Positions 27,166 to 36,254 of a stretch of 64,000 nt of DNA are shown piece by piece; position 1 is the stretch's first letter, and the number at the start of each line of letters is the position of its first letter. The notes below the pieces were generated by a model. The model was given only the letters and a program-made list of their open reading frames with translations. It made no database searches and was not told the origin of the DNA. Both the position numbers and the translations under genes were made by a program. Origin of the DNA: Acetoanaerobium sticklandii (GTDB lineage Bacteria; Bacillota; Clostridia; Peptostreptococcales; Filifactoraceae); assembly GCF_000196455.1 (NCBI RefSeq), contig NC_014614.1, forward strand, positions 1,348,001 to 1,412,000. The letters run 5' to 3'.

Positions 27166-27831
27166 ATGATTATAGACACACATATGCATGAAAAAACTTA
27201 TTCATCCGATAGTTTTTTATCATTAGAAGATATAGTTAAGAAATCTAAATCAATGGGCTTAGATGGCGTTTGTATTACAGATCATGAAAGCAATGAAATT
27301 AAGGATTTTGCTCATCAATTTTCAAAGCAGTCAGGATTTCTAATCCTAGTAGGTGCAGAAGTACTAACGCATGAGGGAGACATAACTGTTTTTGGGTTAG
27401 ATGATTTACCAAAAGAAAAGATTCATGCTCAACAGCTTATTGATCTTACATTAAAAGCTGGAGGAGTTGCTATAAGTGCTCATCCATTTAGACATAATAA
27501 TAGAGGAATGGGAAAATTTATAAAAAATGTACAGGGTTTATCAGGAATTGAGGCATTTAATGGAAGTACATTCCCACATCATAATCTATATGCATATGGC
27601 TTATCATCAGAACTCAGTATTCCAGCTCTAGGAGCTAGTGATGCTCATACAATAGATGCTATAGGAAAATATGCTACTTTAATCCCTGGTAATATCAGAG
27701 ATGAAAAAGATTTTATAGAAGCTGTAAAATCTGGAAGAGTATCTCCAGTTGTTTATTCCAACAATAAATATGAGAGTTTAGATATAAATCAGATGTTATA
27801 TAATAAACCTATTTATAAAGAAGCTATTTAA
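27166..27831 (+). CDS. PHP-domain metal-dependent phosphoesterase
   Basis: The 221-residue protein has the PHP metal motifs: IIDTHMHEKTYSSDS at the start, GVCITDHES (~38-46), VGAEVLTHEGDITVFG (~64), AISAHPFRH (~106), and LGASDAHTIDAIGKYAT (~163). These correspond to the TrpH/YciV-like group that hydrolyses small phosphate esters or short oligonucleotides. AGGAG lies 9 bases before the ATG. It is monocistronic with its own terminator. The substrate is unknown. Confidence 0.85.
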   Translation: MIIDTHMHEKTYSSDSFLSLEDIVKKSKSMGLDGVCITDHESNEIKDFAHQFSKQSGFLILVGAEVLTHEGDITVFGLDDLPKEKIHAQQLIDLTLKAGGVAISAHPFRHNNRGMGKFIKNVQGLSGIEAFNGSTFPHHNLYAYGLSSELSIPALGASDAHTIDAIGKYATLIPGNIRDEKDFIEAVKSGRVSPVVYSNNKYESLDINQMLYNKPIYKEAI

Positions 27832-27855
27832 ATACAAAAACCTATTTATACACAA

Positions 27856-27903
27856 AAAACTTCCGTAATTTTGTCATTAGACATCATTTATGGAAGTTTT
27901 TAA
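27856..27903 (+). terminator. Terminator of the PHP gene
   Basis: AAAACTTCC (27856-27864) pairs with GGAAGTTTT (27892-27900), followed by T. Confidence 0.7.
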
Positions 27904-28071
27904 TTATAAAATGTATATAATTATTTTTTTATAGACATATTTGAGAATTAACTAGTGAAATAAGTTATATATAGTGTTAAAATAAGGGTGAATGTACCTA
28001 GTTTGGTATATTTATAGTTCTAGATTAATTAAATTAAATAAAATCTTATCTAAGAGGGGAGTCAATTAAAA

Positions 28072-29388
28072 ATGAGTAAGCCAGTTTTATCGGCTCATTT
28101 TGAGTCAAGAACACCATCAGATGTACGTTTAGCACAAATGAAATACGATGAGAGAAAAGTTAAGCCACAAGCAGTTATCAATGTAGGTATTGGTAATGTT
28201 TCTCTGCCTACAAATCCTGCTATGCAAAAAAGAATGTTTAATTTAAACGCGCCAGATAGTCCTTTTGCAAATGGAGTTATTAGATATTCAGGTACAGCTG
28301 GACTTCCAGAATGCCAAGATGCTTTTAAAAACATATTAAAATGCGAAGGCTTTGATACTAGCAAATTGCATGTTCAGGTTACAGATGGAGGTTCTTCAGG
28401 AATGGAGCTTCTTCTAATTGGAACTTGTGGTCCTGCAGGTACTGACGAAAAACCTTTGATGATGATTGACCCAGCTTATACAAACTACATTTCTTTTGCA
28501 GAAAGAGTTGGAAGAAAAACCGTAACAATTAAGCGTAAAATGGAAGACAATGGTAAGTTCACTCTTCCTGAAGTAAGCGAAATCGAAGAAATGATTCAAA
28601 AGCATAATCCTGGAGCTCTACTAGTAATACCTTATGACAATCCAACTGGCCAGCTATATGATTATGAAAACATGAAAGATCTTGCTAAGCTTTGTGTTAA
28701 GTACAATATGTGGATGGTAAGTGATGAAGCATACCGCGAGTTATATTATCAAGAAGACAAGCCTCTAGTAAGTATCTGGGGATTAACAGATGCTGATGTT
28801 CCTGGAATCGAAGGAAGAAGAATCAGTATAGAAACAGCTTCAAAAGTTTGGAATGCTTGCGGACTTAGAATTGGTGCTGTAATAACTGATAGCGCTGAGT
28901 TCAATAATAGATCAATCGCAGAATATACTGCTAATCTTTGTGCAAACGTTATCGGACAGTACATATTTGCTGCTCTAGCTCATGAAAGCAAGGAGCAAAT
29001 TGCTGCTTGGTGTTCAGAATTACGTGAATACTACAAAAAACAAATCATGATGGTATATAATGGTTTAAAAGAACAAGAGCCAGGACTTATAGTTTCTAGC
29101 CCTGACGCTTCTATCTACTCAGTTATTGACGTTAGAAACGTTGTTAAACCTGGATTTGATGCTATAGATTTCGTATTATATTGTGCTCAAGAAGGCTCAA
29201 TTAATATTGATGGAGTAGAAACTACTTTACTTGTAGCTCCAATGAAAGGCTTCTATGATATAAAAGCAGGGGAGGTTAACCCTGGAAGCACACAGTTCAG
29301 AATTTCTTTTGTTGAGTCTCCTGAGAACATGGCAAAGATTCCTGAATTATTTGTAAAACTATTAAGAGCCTTCGAAGCTCAAAGATAA
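28072..29388 (+). CDS. PLP-dependent aminotransferase, class I/II
   Basis: The 438-residue protein has a fold-type I aminotransferase layout: NVGIGNVSLPTNPAM near the N-terminus, LLVIPYDNPTGQLYDYENM (~177-196; the NPTG motif), MVSDEAYRELYY, and the PLP lysine in SIETASKVWNACGLRIGAV (~257-275). A C-terminal Arg in FRISFVESPE binds the substrate carboxylate. Codons are less AT-biased than in neighbours, suggesting high expression. GGGGAG lies 12 bases ahead and a strong terminator follows. The specific amino acid is unknown; a role in amino-acid fermentation would fit the organism. Confidence 0.85.
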   Translation: MSKPVLSAHFESRTPSDVRLAQMKYDERKVKPQAVINVGIGNVSLPTNPAMQKRMFNLNAPDSPFANGVIRYSGTAGLPECQDAFKNILKCEGFDTSKLHVQVTDGGSSGMELLLIGTCGPAGTDEKPLMMIDPAYTNYISFAERVGRKTVTIKRKMEDNGKFTLPEVSEIEEMIQKHNPGALLVIPYDNPTGQLYDYENMKDLAKLCVKYNMWMVSDEAYRELYYQEDKPLVSIWGLTDADVPGIEGRRISIETASKVWNACGLRIGAVITDSAEFNNRSIAEYTANLCANVIGQYIFAALAHESKEQIAAWCSELREYYKKQIMMVYNGLKEQEPGLIVSSPDASIYSVIDVRNVVKPGFDAIDFVLYCAQEGSINIDGVETTLLVAPMKGFYDIKAGEVNPGSTQFRISFVESPENMAKIPELFVKLLRAFEAQR

Positions 29389-29399
29389 TTTACCCATTT

Positions 29400-29447
29400 A
29401 AAGCTATATCCATCAGATTTTTTTCTGATTTGGATATAGCTTTTTTT
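29400..29447 (+). terminator. Terminator of the aminotransferase gene
   Basis: AAAGCTATATCC (29400-29411) pairs perfectly with GGATATAGCTTT (29432-29443), with an inner ATCAGA/TCTGAT stem, followed by T-rich sequence. Confidence 0.88.
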
Positions 29448-29502
29448 GAAATTAATGAAAAAAATCAAACAGCTCTCTTATTAAATTTTAGGAGTTGAAA
29501 AT

Positions 29503-30846
29503 ATGATATACGATGAGCGAATAAAAAACTTAAATCATAAGAAAATAAATAATGGAGACTATGTTTTATATTGGATGCAAGCATCGCAAAGATCTGAATA
29601 TAATCATGCACTGGAATACTCAATTGAATACTCAAATAAACTTAAACTTCCACTTATAGTTCTTTTTATTATAATGGAGGATTTTCCTAAAGCAAATTTT
29701 CGTCATTTTCGTTTCATGCTAGAAGGTATAGAAGATGTCATGAATCAGCTAAAATCTCGTAAAATCAAAATGGTAATTAGAAAAGGTGAGGCTCTTCCTA
29801 TAGTAAATGAACTATCTAAAAATGCATCAATTTTGATAACTGATTTTGGTTATTTAAAGCATGAGATTATTATGAAATCCAATATTGCACAGCAATTAAA
29901 CTGCTCTATGCTCAGTGTGGAAAGCAACGTAATCATCCCTGTGGAGGTTACTTCTAATAAAGAAGAATATGGAGCCTATACCATTCGTCCCAAAATTAAT
30001 AAAATTATTGACAAGTATTTAATCGAGCTTAATTCTAGACTAGTAATGCAATCATCGATTGATTATCCTATTAAGTCAGAGGATATCTCTGATTTAAACT
30101 CATTTATTGATAGCTTGAAAATCGATAAAAGTATTAATGAGTCAATTTATAAGGGTGGATCAGTTGAAGCAGAAAAATATCTTAAAGATTTTATAGAAAA
30201 TAAAGCTCAATATTACTCTGAACTAAAAAATCATCCTGGAATGAATTATTCTTCAAATTTAAGTCCATATTTGCATTTCGGACAAATTTCTCCTCTATAT
30301 ATAGCTCTTAAAATAATAAAAAGTGACATTAAATCTAAAAAAGATTTTCTTGAAGAGCTCATAACAAGAAGAGAACTTGCAATCAACTATATATATTATA
30401 ATAAAAATTATGATAGTGATATTGAAAAAATTTTGCCAAGCTGGGCATATGATTCCTTAATATCTCATCAGAATGATTTAAAAGACTATTTATACTCGCT
30501 TGAAGAATTAGAAAATGCAAAAACTCATGATGAGTTTTGGAATAAAGCTCAAAAAGAAATGGTTATTACAGGAAAAATGCATGGATATATGAGGATGTAC
30601 TGGGGGAAGAAAATAATTGAATGGTCATTGACTATAAATGACGCTTTCTCAAAAGCTCTTTATTTAAATGACAGATATAGTATAGATGGAAGAGATGCAA
30701 ACGGATATGCTGGAATAGCATGGTGCTATGGTAAACATGATAGACCATGGAAAGAAAGAGAAATCTTTGGAAAGATAAGATATATGAATGACAAAGGTCT
30801 AATAAAAAAATTTAACATGGAAAAATATTTAGATCTAAAATTATGA
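29503..30846 (+). CDS. phr: Class II deoxyribodipyrimidine (CPD) photolyase
   Basis: The 447-residue flavoprotein repairs cyclobutane pyrimidine dimers with light. The start (GDYVLYWMQASQRSEYNHALEY) and the FAD/DNA-binding end are characteristic of class II rather than class I: NHPGMNYSSNLSPYLHFGQISP, EELITRRELAINYIYYN, WNKAQKEMVITGKMHGYMRMYWGKKIIEW and DRYSIDGRDANGYAGIAWCYGKHDRPW. Normal length, no missing motif. Class II enzymes occur sporadically in anaerobes and point to exposure to light in the habitat. Confidence 0.93.
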   Translation: MIYDERIKNLNHKKINNGDYVLYWMQASQRSEYNHALEYSIEYSNKLKLPLIVLFIIMEDFPKANFRHFRFMLEGIEDVMNQLKSRKIKMVIRKGEALPIVNELSKNASILITDFGYLKHEIIMKSNIAQQLNCSMLSVESNVIIPVEVTSNKEEYGAYTIRPKINKIIDKYLIELNSRLVMQSSIDYPIKSEDISDLNSFIDSLKIDKSINESIYKGGSVEAEKYLKDFIENKAQYYSELKNHPGMNYSSNLSPYLHFGQISPLYIALKIIKSDIKSKKDFLEELITRRELAINYIYYNKNYDSDIEKILPSWAYDSLISHQNDLKDYLYSLEELENAKTHDEFWNKAQKEMVITGKMHGYMRMYWGKKIIEWSLTINDAFSKALYLNDRYSIDGRDANGYAGIAWCYGKHDRPWKEREIFGKIRYMNDKGLIKKFNMEKYLDLKL

Positions 30847-30941
30847 TTTACGATTTCATTAATGATTGATTTTATCAAATAAGGGTAATTATTTAATTAG
30901 ATGCTAATATAATATTTATATTATAATAAGGAGGAATAGTT

Positions 30942-31130
30942 ATGTCAGATAAAGATAAAATCAAAAAAAATCCAGATATTTGTGAAAATGAAACTGCAGA
31001 CTCTACAACCCCTGCTACAGATGTGTATGATAGTATAAAGTGTCGTATTAAAGAAACTAATGTAGATATACCTACAGAAGAAGCTGTCGAAAAAGCAAAA
31101 GAATGGGTAGATGATGAAAATATCAAATAA
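30942..31130 (+). CDS. Small acidic protein, DUF3787-like
   Basis: The 62-residue protein is strongly charged and has no membrane segment. The C-terminal stretch VDIPTEEAVEKAKEWVDDEN resembles the conserved end of clostridial DUF3787 small proteins, some of which have been linked to the spore surface. AGGAGGAATAG stands before the ATG and a terminator follows, so it is a real single gene. The family assignment is tentative because it rests on one short motif. Confidence 0.6.
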   Translation: MSDKDKIKKNPDICENETADSTTPATDVYDSIKCRIKETNVDIPTEEAVEKAKEWVDDENIK

Positions 31131-31144
31131 TTTGATGTAATTTT

Positions 31145-31184
31145 AGTGTAAATTATATATTGATATAATTTACACTGTTTTTTT
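31145..31184 (+). terminator. Terminator of the small acidic protein gene
   Basis: AGTGTAAATTATAT (31145-31158) pairs perfectly with ATATAATTTACACT (31163-31176), followed by T7 after a G. Confidence 0.88.
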
Positions 31185-31236
31185 GTTATTAAATAAATAG
31201 GGATTTAGAGACAATACAAAGGAGGCAAACCTTATA

Positions 31237-31665
31237 ATGTTTAAAAAGTATGACCACTCTCATCAAATGTCTTGTGATTTACTATATATTGATGAACAAT
31301 CCTTTAACGATATACCTTATAGTGCAGAAGAGCTTTCTATGAGATTGAAAAAAAACACACATTATAATATATATATTCAATATATAAAAGATGTCCCAGT
31401 AGGATACATAGGGCTTCTTGAAGTTCAAAATCCCCACTATTCAGGTATTTGGATAGATTTAATTGCAGTTTGCAAGCAATATCAAAATCAAGGTATAGCA
31501 AAACATATGCTTGAACTAGTTATAAAAAAATTTAAAAATAAAGGTATAACTTTATCAACTGCTTTAGTTAGGGAAAATAATGCACCTTCATTGTGCGTTT
31601 TTAAAAAACTAGGCTATAAAGAGGAAGCTGATGCCTTCAAGTTGCTTTGTCTAGATAAAATTTAA
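31237..31665 (+). CDS. GNAT-family N-acetyltransferase
   Basis: The 142-residue protein has the GNAT core: VPVGYIGLLEV (strand 4), IWIDLIAVCKQYQNQGIAKHMLELVIKKF with the acetyl-CoA-binding Q-x-x-G-x-A loop (~75-100), and VRENNAPSLCVFKKLGYKEE (motif B). The substrate could be a small molecule or a protein N-terminus or lysine. AGGAGGC precedes the ATG. It forms its own unit, with a hairpin at 31718-31752 as terminator. Confidence 0.85.
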   Translation: MFKKYDHSHQMSCDLLYIDEQSFNDIPYSAEELSMRLKKNTHYNIYIQYIKDVPVGYIGLLEVQNPHYSGIWIDLIAVCKQYQNQGIAKHMLELVIKKFKNKGITLSTALVRENNAPSLCVFKKLGYKEEADAFKLLCLDKI

Positions 31666-31717
31666 CTAATATGATATAATTTATTTGTATTACTTATGGA
31701 TAAAATAAATAGAAATA

Positions 31718-31752
31718 GAAAAGAGGATTAATTTAGTATTAGTCCTTTTATT
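31718..31752 (+). terminator. Terminator after the acetyltransferase gene
   Basis: AAAAGAGGATTAAT pairs with ATTAGTCCTTTT (one bulge and GU), and a T-rich stretch follows. Confidence 0.6.
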
Positions 31753-31793
31753 ATGTTATAATCAAATGTGAACTATTATCAAAGGAGTAAATC

Positions 31794-32189
31794 ATGATAA
31801 AGCAAAAAATTATGGTTTGTGTTACTGAACAGAAAACCTGCGAAAGACTTATAAAAAAAGGAATTGAATTAACTAAAGATAATGATACAGAAATTTTTGT
31901 TTTACATGTTGCAACTAAAGATATAAAAGTAATCGAAGATCCTAGAGCAGCTGAAGAACTAGAATATATTTTTGAAGAATCAAAAAAATACGGTGCAAGT
32001 GTAACTGTTTTAAAATCTAATGATATTCTAAAAACATTATCAAAATTTGCTATTGAAAATGACATTGATTATATGATTTTAGGAGAAACTAGACTTCAAA
32101 ACGAAAAGGACAGTGTTATCTTTAAGTTAAGAAAAGAGTTAGGGGCAACAAAAACCCAAATAGAAGTAGTACCACTTAAATCAAATTAA
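31794..32189 (+). CDS. Universal-stress-protein-like nucleotide-binding protein
   Basis: The 131-residue protein has a Rossmann-like alternation typical of the UspA fold: KIMVCVTEQKTCERLIKKGIELTKDNDTEIFVLHVATKD at the start and LSKFAIENDIDYMILGETR (~82-100) near the ATP site. The usual GxxGxxxxS ATP loop is not clear (ETRLQNEKDSVIF), so nucleotide binding is uncertain. AAGGAG precedes the ATG. It ends 33 bases before miaB and is probably cotranscribed with it. Confidence 0.7.
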   Translation: MIKQKIMVCVTEQKTCERLIKKGIELTKDNDTEIFVLHVATKDIKVIEDPRAAEELEYIFEESKKYGASVTVLKSNDILKTLSKFAIENDIDYMILGETRLQNEKDSVIFKLRKELGATKTQIEVVPLKSN

Positions 32190-32222
32190 ATAATTAATGT
32201 ATTAGAACGGAGATTGAAGTTA

Positions 32223-33656
32223 ATGCAAAGAAGTAAAGCAAAACAAATATCACAAGATGAGATACTAATGCAACAATATAATATAAATTCATTATCACAA
32301 ATGAACGAAGATTTCTTTAAAGAAAACGGCAGATATCAATCGTATTTTATTCAAACATTTGGCTGCCAAATGAATGAACACGATTCAGAAAATTTAGCTG
32401 GAATGTTTGATATGATGAACATAGATTTAGCTGATTCTATGGAAGAAGCTGATATAATTATATTCAATACCTGCGCTGTAAGAGAAAATGCTGAATTAAA
32501 GGTTTATGGCAATTTACACGCTTTAAAAAAACTAAAGGTAAAAAATCCAGATTTGATAATAGCTGTGTGCGGATGTATGATGCAACAAGATCACGTTGTA
32601 GATGAAATTAAAAAAAGATTTCCTCATGTTAGTTTAGTTTTTGGAACTCATAATTTATATAAATTTCCAGAGCTGCTTTTGAAATATCTGTCTGGAGACT
32701 CAAAGACACTAATTGATGTTTGGGATATAGACGGAAATGTAATTGAAGGATTGCCTTCCGCTAGAAGATATGACTTAAAAGCTTTTGTAAATATAATGTA
32801 CGGCTGTAATAACTTCTGTACATATTGCATAGTTCCATATACTAGAGGTAGAGAAAGAAGCAGAAATCCAGAAGATGTTATTAATGAAGTAAAAGATTTG
32901 GCAAGAAACGGTGTAAAGGAAATTACTTTACTCGGCCAAAACGTTAATTCATATGGCAATGATTTTGATAACAAGGTTTCTTTTGCTAAGTTACTTACTA
33001 TGTTAAATGATATTCAAGGGATTGAGCGTATAAGATTTATGACATCACATCCTAAAGATATTTCTGAAGAACTCATAGATGCTGTTGCAAATCTCGATAA
33101 AGTTTGCGAAAGTATACATCTTCCTGTTCAGTCTGGCAGTACAGCTGTGCTCAAAAAAATGAATAGACACTATACAAAAGATCAATATATTGAGCTAATT
33201 AATAAGATTAAAACTAAAGTTCCAAATGTAGCTCTAACTACAGATATTATGGTAGGCTTTCCTGGCGAAACTGAGGAAGATTTTTTAGATACTTTAGACG
33301 TATTAGAAAAAGTTCAATACGATTCTGCTTTTATGTTCATTTACTCTGTTAGAAAAGGTACTGTTGCAGAAAATATGGACAATCACATTGATGAATCCGT
33401 AAAAAAAGATAGATTTAATAGACTTCTTTCTAAAGCAAACGAGATAGCTGAATTAAAAAATTCCAAATATATGGACGAAATCGTTGAGGTTTTAGTAGAG
33501 GGCTTCAGCAAAAAAGATAAAACCCGATTGATGGGTAGAACAAGACAAAATAAATTAGTTAATTTTATAGGCGATGAGTCTATGATTGGATCTTTAGTAA
33601 ATGTAAAGGTTACTGAGACAAAGTCTTTTTCTTTAAATGGAATAGCACTCGATTAG
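32223..33656 (+). CDS. miaB: tRNA-2-methylthio-N6-isopentenyladenosine synthase
   Basis: The 477-residue radical-SAM methylthiotransferase adds the methylthio group to i6A37 of tRNAs reading UNN codons, after MiaA. The N-terminal UPF0004 cluster Cys are in [21 protein letters not shown] and GCMMQQ. The radical-SAM motif is [19 protein letters not shown], and a TRAM domain ends the protein. I start it at the ATG at 32223 (CGGAG 10 bases ahead); the TTG at 32214 is too near the ribosome site. The miaA gene lies in the same run of genes. Confidence 0.95.
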   Translation: MQRSKAKQISQDEILMQQYNINSLSQMNEDFFKENGRYQSYFIQTFGCQMNEHDSENLAGMFDMMNIDLADSMEEADIIIFNTCAVRENAELKVYGNLHALKKLKVKNPDLIIAVCGCMMQQDHVVDEIKKRFPHVSLVFGTHNLYKFPELLLKYLSGDSKTLIDVWDIDGNVIEGLPSARRYDLKAFVNIMYGCNNFCTYCIVPYTRGRERSRNPEDVINEVKDLARNGVKEITLLGQNVNSYGNDFDNKVSFAKLLTMLNDIQGIERIRFMTSHPKDISEELIDAVANLDKVCESIHLPVQSGSTAVLKKMNRHYTKDQYIELINKIKTKVPNVALTTDIMVGFPGETEEDFLDTLDVLEKVQYDSAFMFIYSVRKGTVAENMDNHIDESVKKDRFNRLLSKANEIAELKNSKYMDEIVEVLVEGFSKKDKTRLMGRTRQNKLVNFIGDESMIGSLVNVKVTETKSFSLNGIALD

Positions 33657-33668
33657 AGTGCTATTTTA
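33641..33668 (+). terminator. Hairpin over the miaB stop codon
   Basis: AATAGCACTC (33641-33650) pairs perfectly with GAGTGCTATT (33656-33665), then T2 and A. The miaB stop lies in its loop/stem. The weak T tract suggests partial termination or mRNA 3'-end stabilisation ahead of mutS. Confidence 0.6.
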
Positions 33669-33689
33669 AATAGATTAGAGGTGATATTC

Positions 33690-36251
33690 TTGGAAAAGCT
33701 TACTCCTATGATGAGGCAATATCTTGAAATAAAAGAAAACCATAAGGATTGTATTTTATTTTTTAGACTTGGAGATTTTTATGAAATGTTCTTTGAGGAT
33801 GCAGTAACAGCATCCGAAATACTAGATATAACCCTCACAGGCAAAGCTTGTGGTTTGAAAGAAAGAGCTCCTATGTGTGGAATCCCTTATCATAGCTCTC
33901 AAGGATATATTCAAAAACTAATACTAGCTGGTAAAAAAGTTGCTGTTTGTGAACAAGTAGAAGATCCTTCTCAAGCAAAAGGGATTGTTAAAAGAGAAGT
34001 TGTTAAAATAGTGACTCCGGGAACTATAATAGATGAGGATATTATAGATAGAGAAAAAAACAATTACCTATTATCATTTTTAATCAATAATACTAATGTT
34101 GATATTTCATATATAGATATTTCTACTGGCGAACTAAGTACTACAGTTATTAACAAAAGTGAATTAAGCGATTTATTTTTCAAAATAAATCCAAGTGAAA
34201 TTATAACAAATGCAAGTAGCAAAGAGATTCTAGATTCTGATTTAGACAAAAATATTAAATTAATAAACTCATATATTTCCGAAAATAATATTATTATGAA
34301 TATTTCAGAAGAGCTCATAGATGAAAGCTGGTTACTCAATAATAAGCTTGATACTAATATATCTCTTTCTCTATATAAAATATTTAGATATATCAACCAT
34401 ACTCAAAAATCTATTAATCTAAACATGACTAAAAAGGATAATGGCGAGGCCTTAATTATAGATCATTTTACTTTAAAAAATCTTGAAATAATAGAGACTA
34501 TTAGACGTTCAAAAAAGAAAGGTTCCTTATTTTGGGTGTTAGATGATACAAAAACAGCCATGGGAGCTAGAATGCTAAAAAATTGGTTATTGTATCCGCT
34601 TAAGAATGAGACTCTTATTAACTCTCGTTTAAACTATATTGATTTGTTCTTTCAGAACACTGATTTTACATTAAAAATGAGAAATATTTTAAATCATATT
34701 TCTGACTTAGAAAGAATATGCCAGAAATTATCGTATGATTCTATTAAAACTGACGACATACTTAGGTTAAAAGAGTCTACTTCAATGATAATCGAATTAA
34801 AAAAATTTATGGCTATGAGCGAATTTGAGCTATTAAGAGATTTTTATTTAAAGATTCCAGATTTAGAGTATGTTTTTGAGCTAATTGATTCATCTATAAT
34901 AAATAAGGACTTTAATTCTAAAGAAAAATATATAATTAAATCTTCTTTTAATGACGAATTATCTGAACTTAGAAATTTAATTGACCACTCCGCCGAAATG
35001 ATTTTAGGTGTAGAACAAAGAGAAAAACTTAGAACTGGGATTAAAACATTAAAAATAGGCTATAACAAAGTTTTTGGCTATTATATAGAAATAACCCATG
35101 CTAATTTAAAGAATTTTGATATACCTTCAGATTATATTCGTAAACAAACACTTACAAACGGAGAACGCTTTATAAGTGAGGAATTAAAATTATTGGAAGA
35201 GAAAATACTTACAGCTAAAGATAAAGCAGATTCACTTGAAAAGCATATTTTTGAAAATATAAAAATGGAGCTAAAGAACCATATAAACAATCTACTATCA
35301 GCTTCAAAGGTAGTTGCTATTTTAGATTGTTATCAATCTTTAGCAACTGTAGCTAATAATAATAACTTTGTAAGACCAGAAATTAATAATAAGGGATATA
35401 TTAAATTAGAAAACGGAAGACATCCTGTTATAGAAAAAATGACATCTGATTATATGTTTGTCCCTAACGACACAACCATCGAAGATGGAATAATTCAAAT
35501 AATTACTGGTCCAAATATGGCCGGAAAGTCAACTTATATGAGACAGGTAGCTATAATTGTTCTGCTCGCTCATATCGGTAGCTTTGTACCATGTTCTAAA
35601 GCTGAAATTTGTTTAATAGATAGGATTTTCACTCGAATCGGAGCTAGCGATGATTTATCTCAGGGACAAAGTACTTTTATGGTTGAAATGATAGAGGTTG
35701 CAAATATTCTTCAAAATGCTTCTTCTAACAGTTTTATTATTTTAGATGAGATAGGAAGAGGGACTAGCACATACGATGGTATGAGTATAGCTTTTGCAGT
35801 AATCAAATATATAGAAGATCAAATAAAAGCCAAAACTTTAGTTTCAACACATTACCACGAAATAACATCACTCGAAGACTCATCAAAAAATATCCAAAAT
35901 TACTCTATGCTTGTAGAAGAAGTAAATGACAATGTAAATTTCCTAAGAAAAATAGTAAAAGGCAAAGCTGATAAAAGCTACGGCATTCACGTTGCTATGT
36001 TAGCCAACTTACCTTCGCAAATAATTGATTTAGCGCAAGATACGCTAGAAAGCTTAGAATCAAACGTTTCAGTTTATAAACCTAAAATTCAATCTACTAA
36101 GAAAAGCTCTGAGGTAGAAAATCATCAGTTATCGTTAGAGCAGTATTTTTATGATAATATCATTTCAGAAATAAAAACATTGGATTTAAATAATACAACT
36201 CCACTTGAAGCTCTTACTATACTTAATAATTTAAAAAATAAGTTAGGATGA
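33690..36251 (+). CDS. mutS: DNA mismatch repair protein MutS
   Basis: The 853-residue ATPase recognises mismatches. The start is TTG at 33690 with GAGGTGA just ahead, giving the family's opening MEKLTPMMRQYLEIKENH. The mismatch-binding motif GDFYEMFFEDA follows (Phe-x-Glu wedge). The C-terminal ATPase has Walker A GPNMAGKSTYMRQ, the DDLSQGQSTFMVEM signature and FIILDEIGRGTSTYDG (Walker B), then STHYHEI. The GTG at 33681 overlaps the ribosome site and is rejected. It is followed after 3 bases by mutL. Confidence 0.96.
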   Translation: MEKLTPMMRQYLEIKENHKDCILFFRLGDFYEMFFEDAVTASEILDITLTGKACGLKERAPMCGIPYHSSQGYIQKLILAGKKVAVCEQVEDPSQAKGIVKREVVKIVTPGTIIDEDIIDREKNNYLLSFLINNTNVDISYIDISTGELSTTVINKSELSDLFFKINPSEIITNASSKEILDSDLDKNIKLINSYISENNIIMNISEELIDESWLLNNKLDTNISLSLYKIFRYINHTQKSINLNMTKKDNGEALIIDHFTLKNLEIIETIRRSKKKGSLFWVLDDTKTAMGARMLKNWLLYPLKNETLINSRLNYIDLFFQNTDFTLKMRNILNHISDLERICQKLSYDSIKTDDILRLKESTSMIIELKKFMAMSEFELLRDFYLKIPDLEYVFELIDSSIINKDFNSKEKYIIKSSFNDELSELRNLIDHSAEMILGVEQREKLRTGIKTLKIGYNKVFGYYIEITHANLKNFDIPSDYIRKQTLTNGERFISEELKLLEEKILTAKDKADSLEKHIFENIKMELKNHINNLLSASKVVAILDCYQSLATVANNNNFVRPEINNKGYIKLENGRHPVIEKMTSDYMFVPNDTTIEDGIIQIITGPNMAGKSTYMRQVAIIVLLAHIGSFVPCSKAEICLIDRIFTRIGASDDLSQGQSTFMVEMIEVANILQNASSNSFIILDEIGRGTSTYDGMSIAFAVIKYIEDQIKAKTLVSTHYHEITSLEDSSKNIQNYSMLVEEVNDNVNFLRKIVKGKADKSYGIHVAMLANLPSQIIDLAQDTLESLESNVSVYKPKIQSTKKSSEVENHQLSLEQYFYDNIISEIKTLDLNNTTPLEALTILNNLKNKLG

Positions 36252-36254
36252 TGT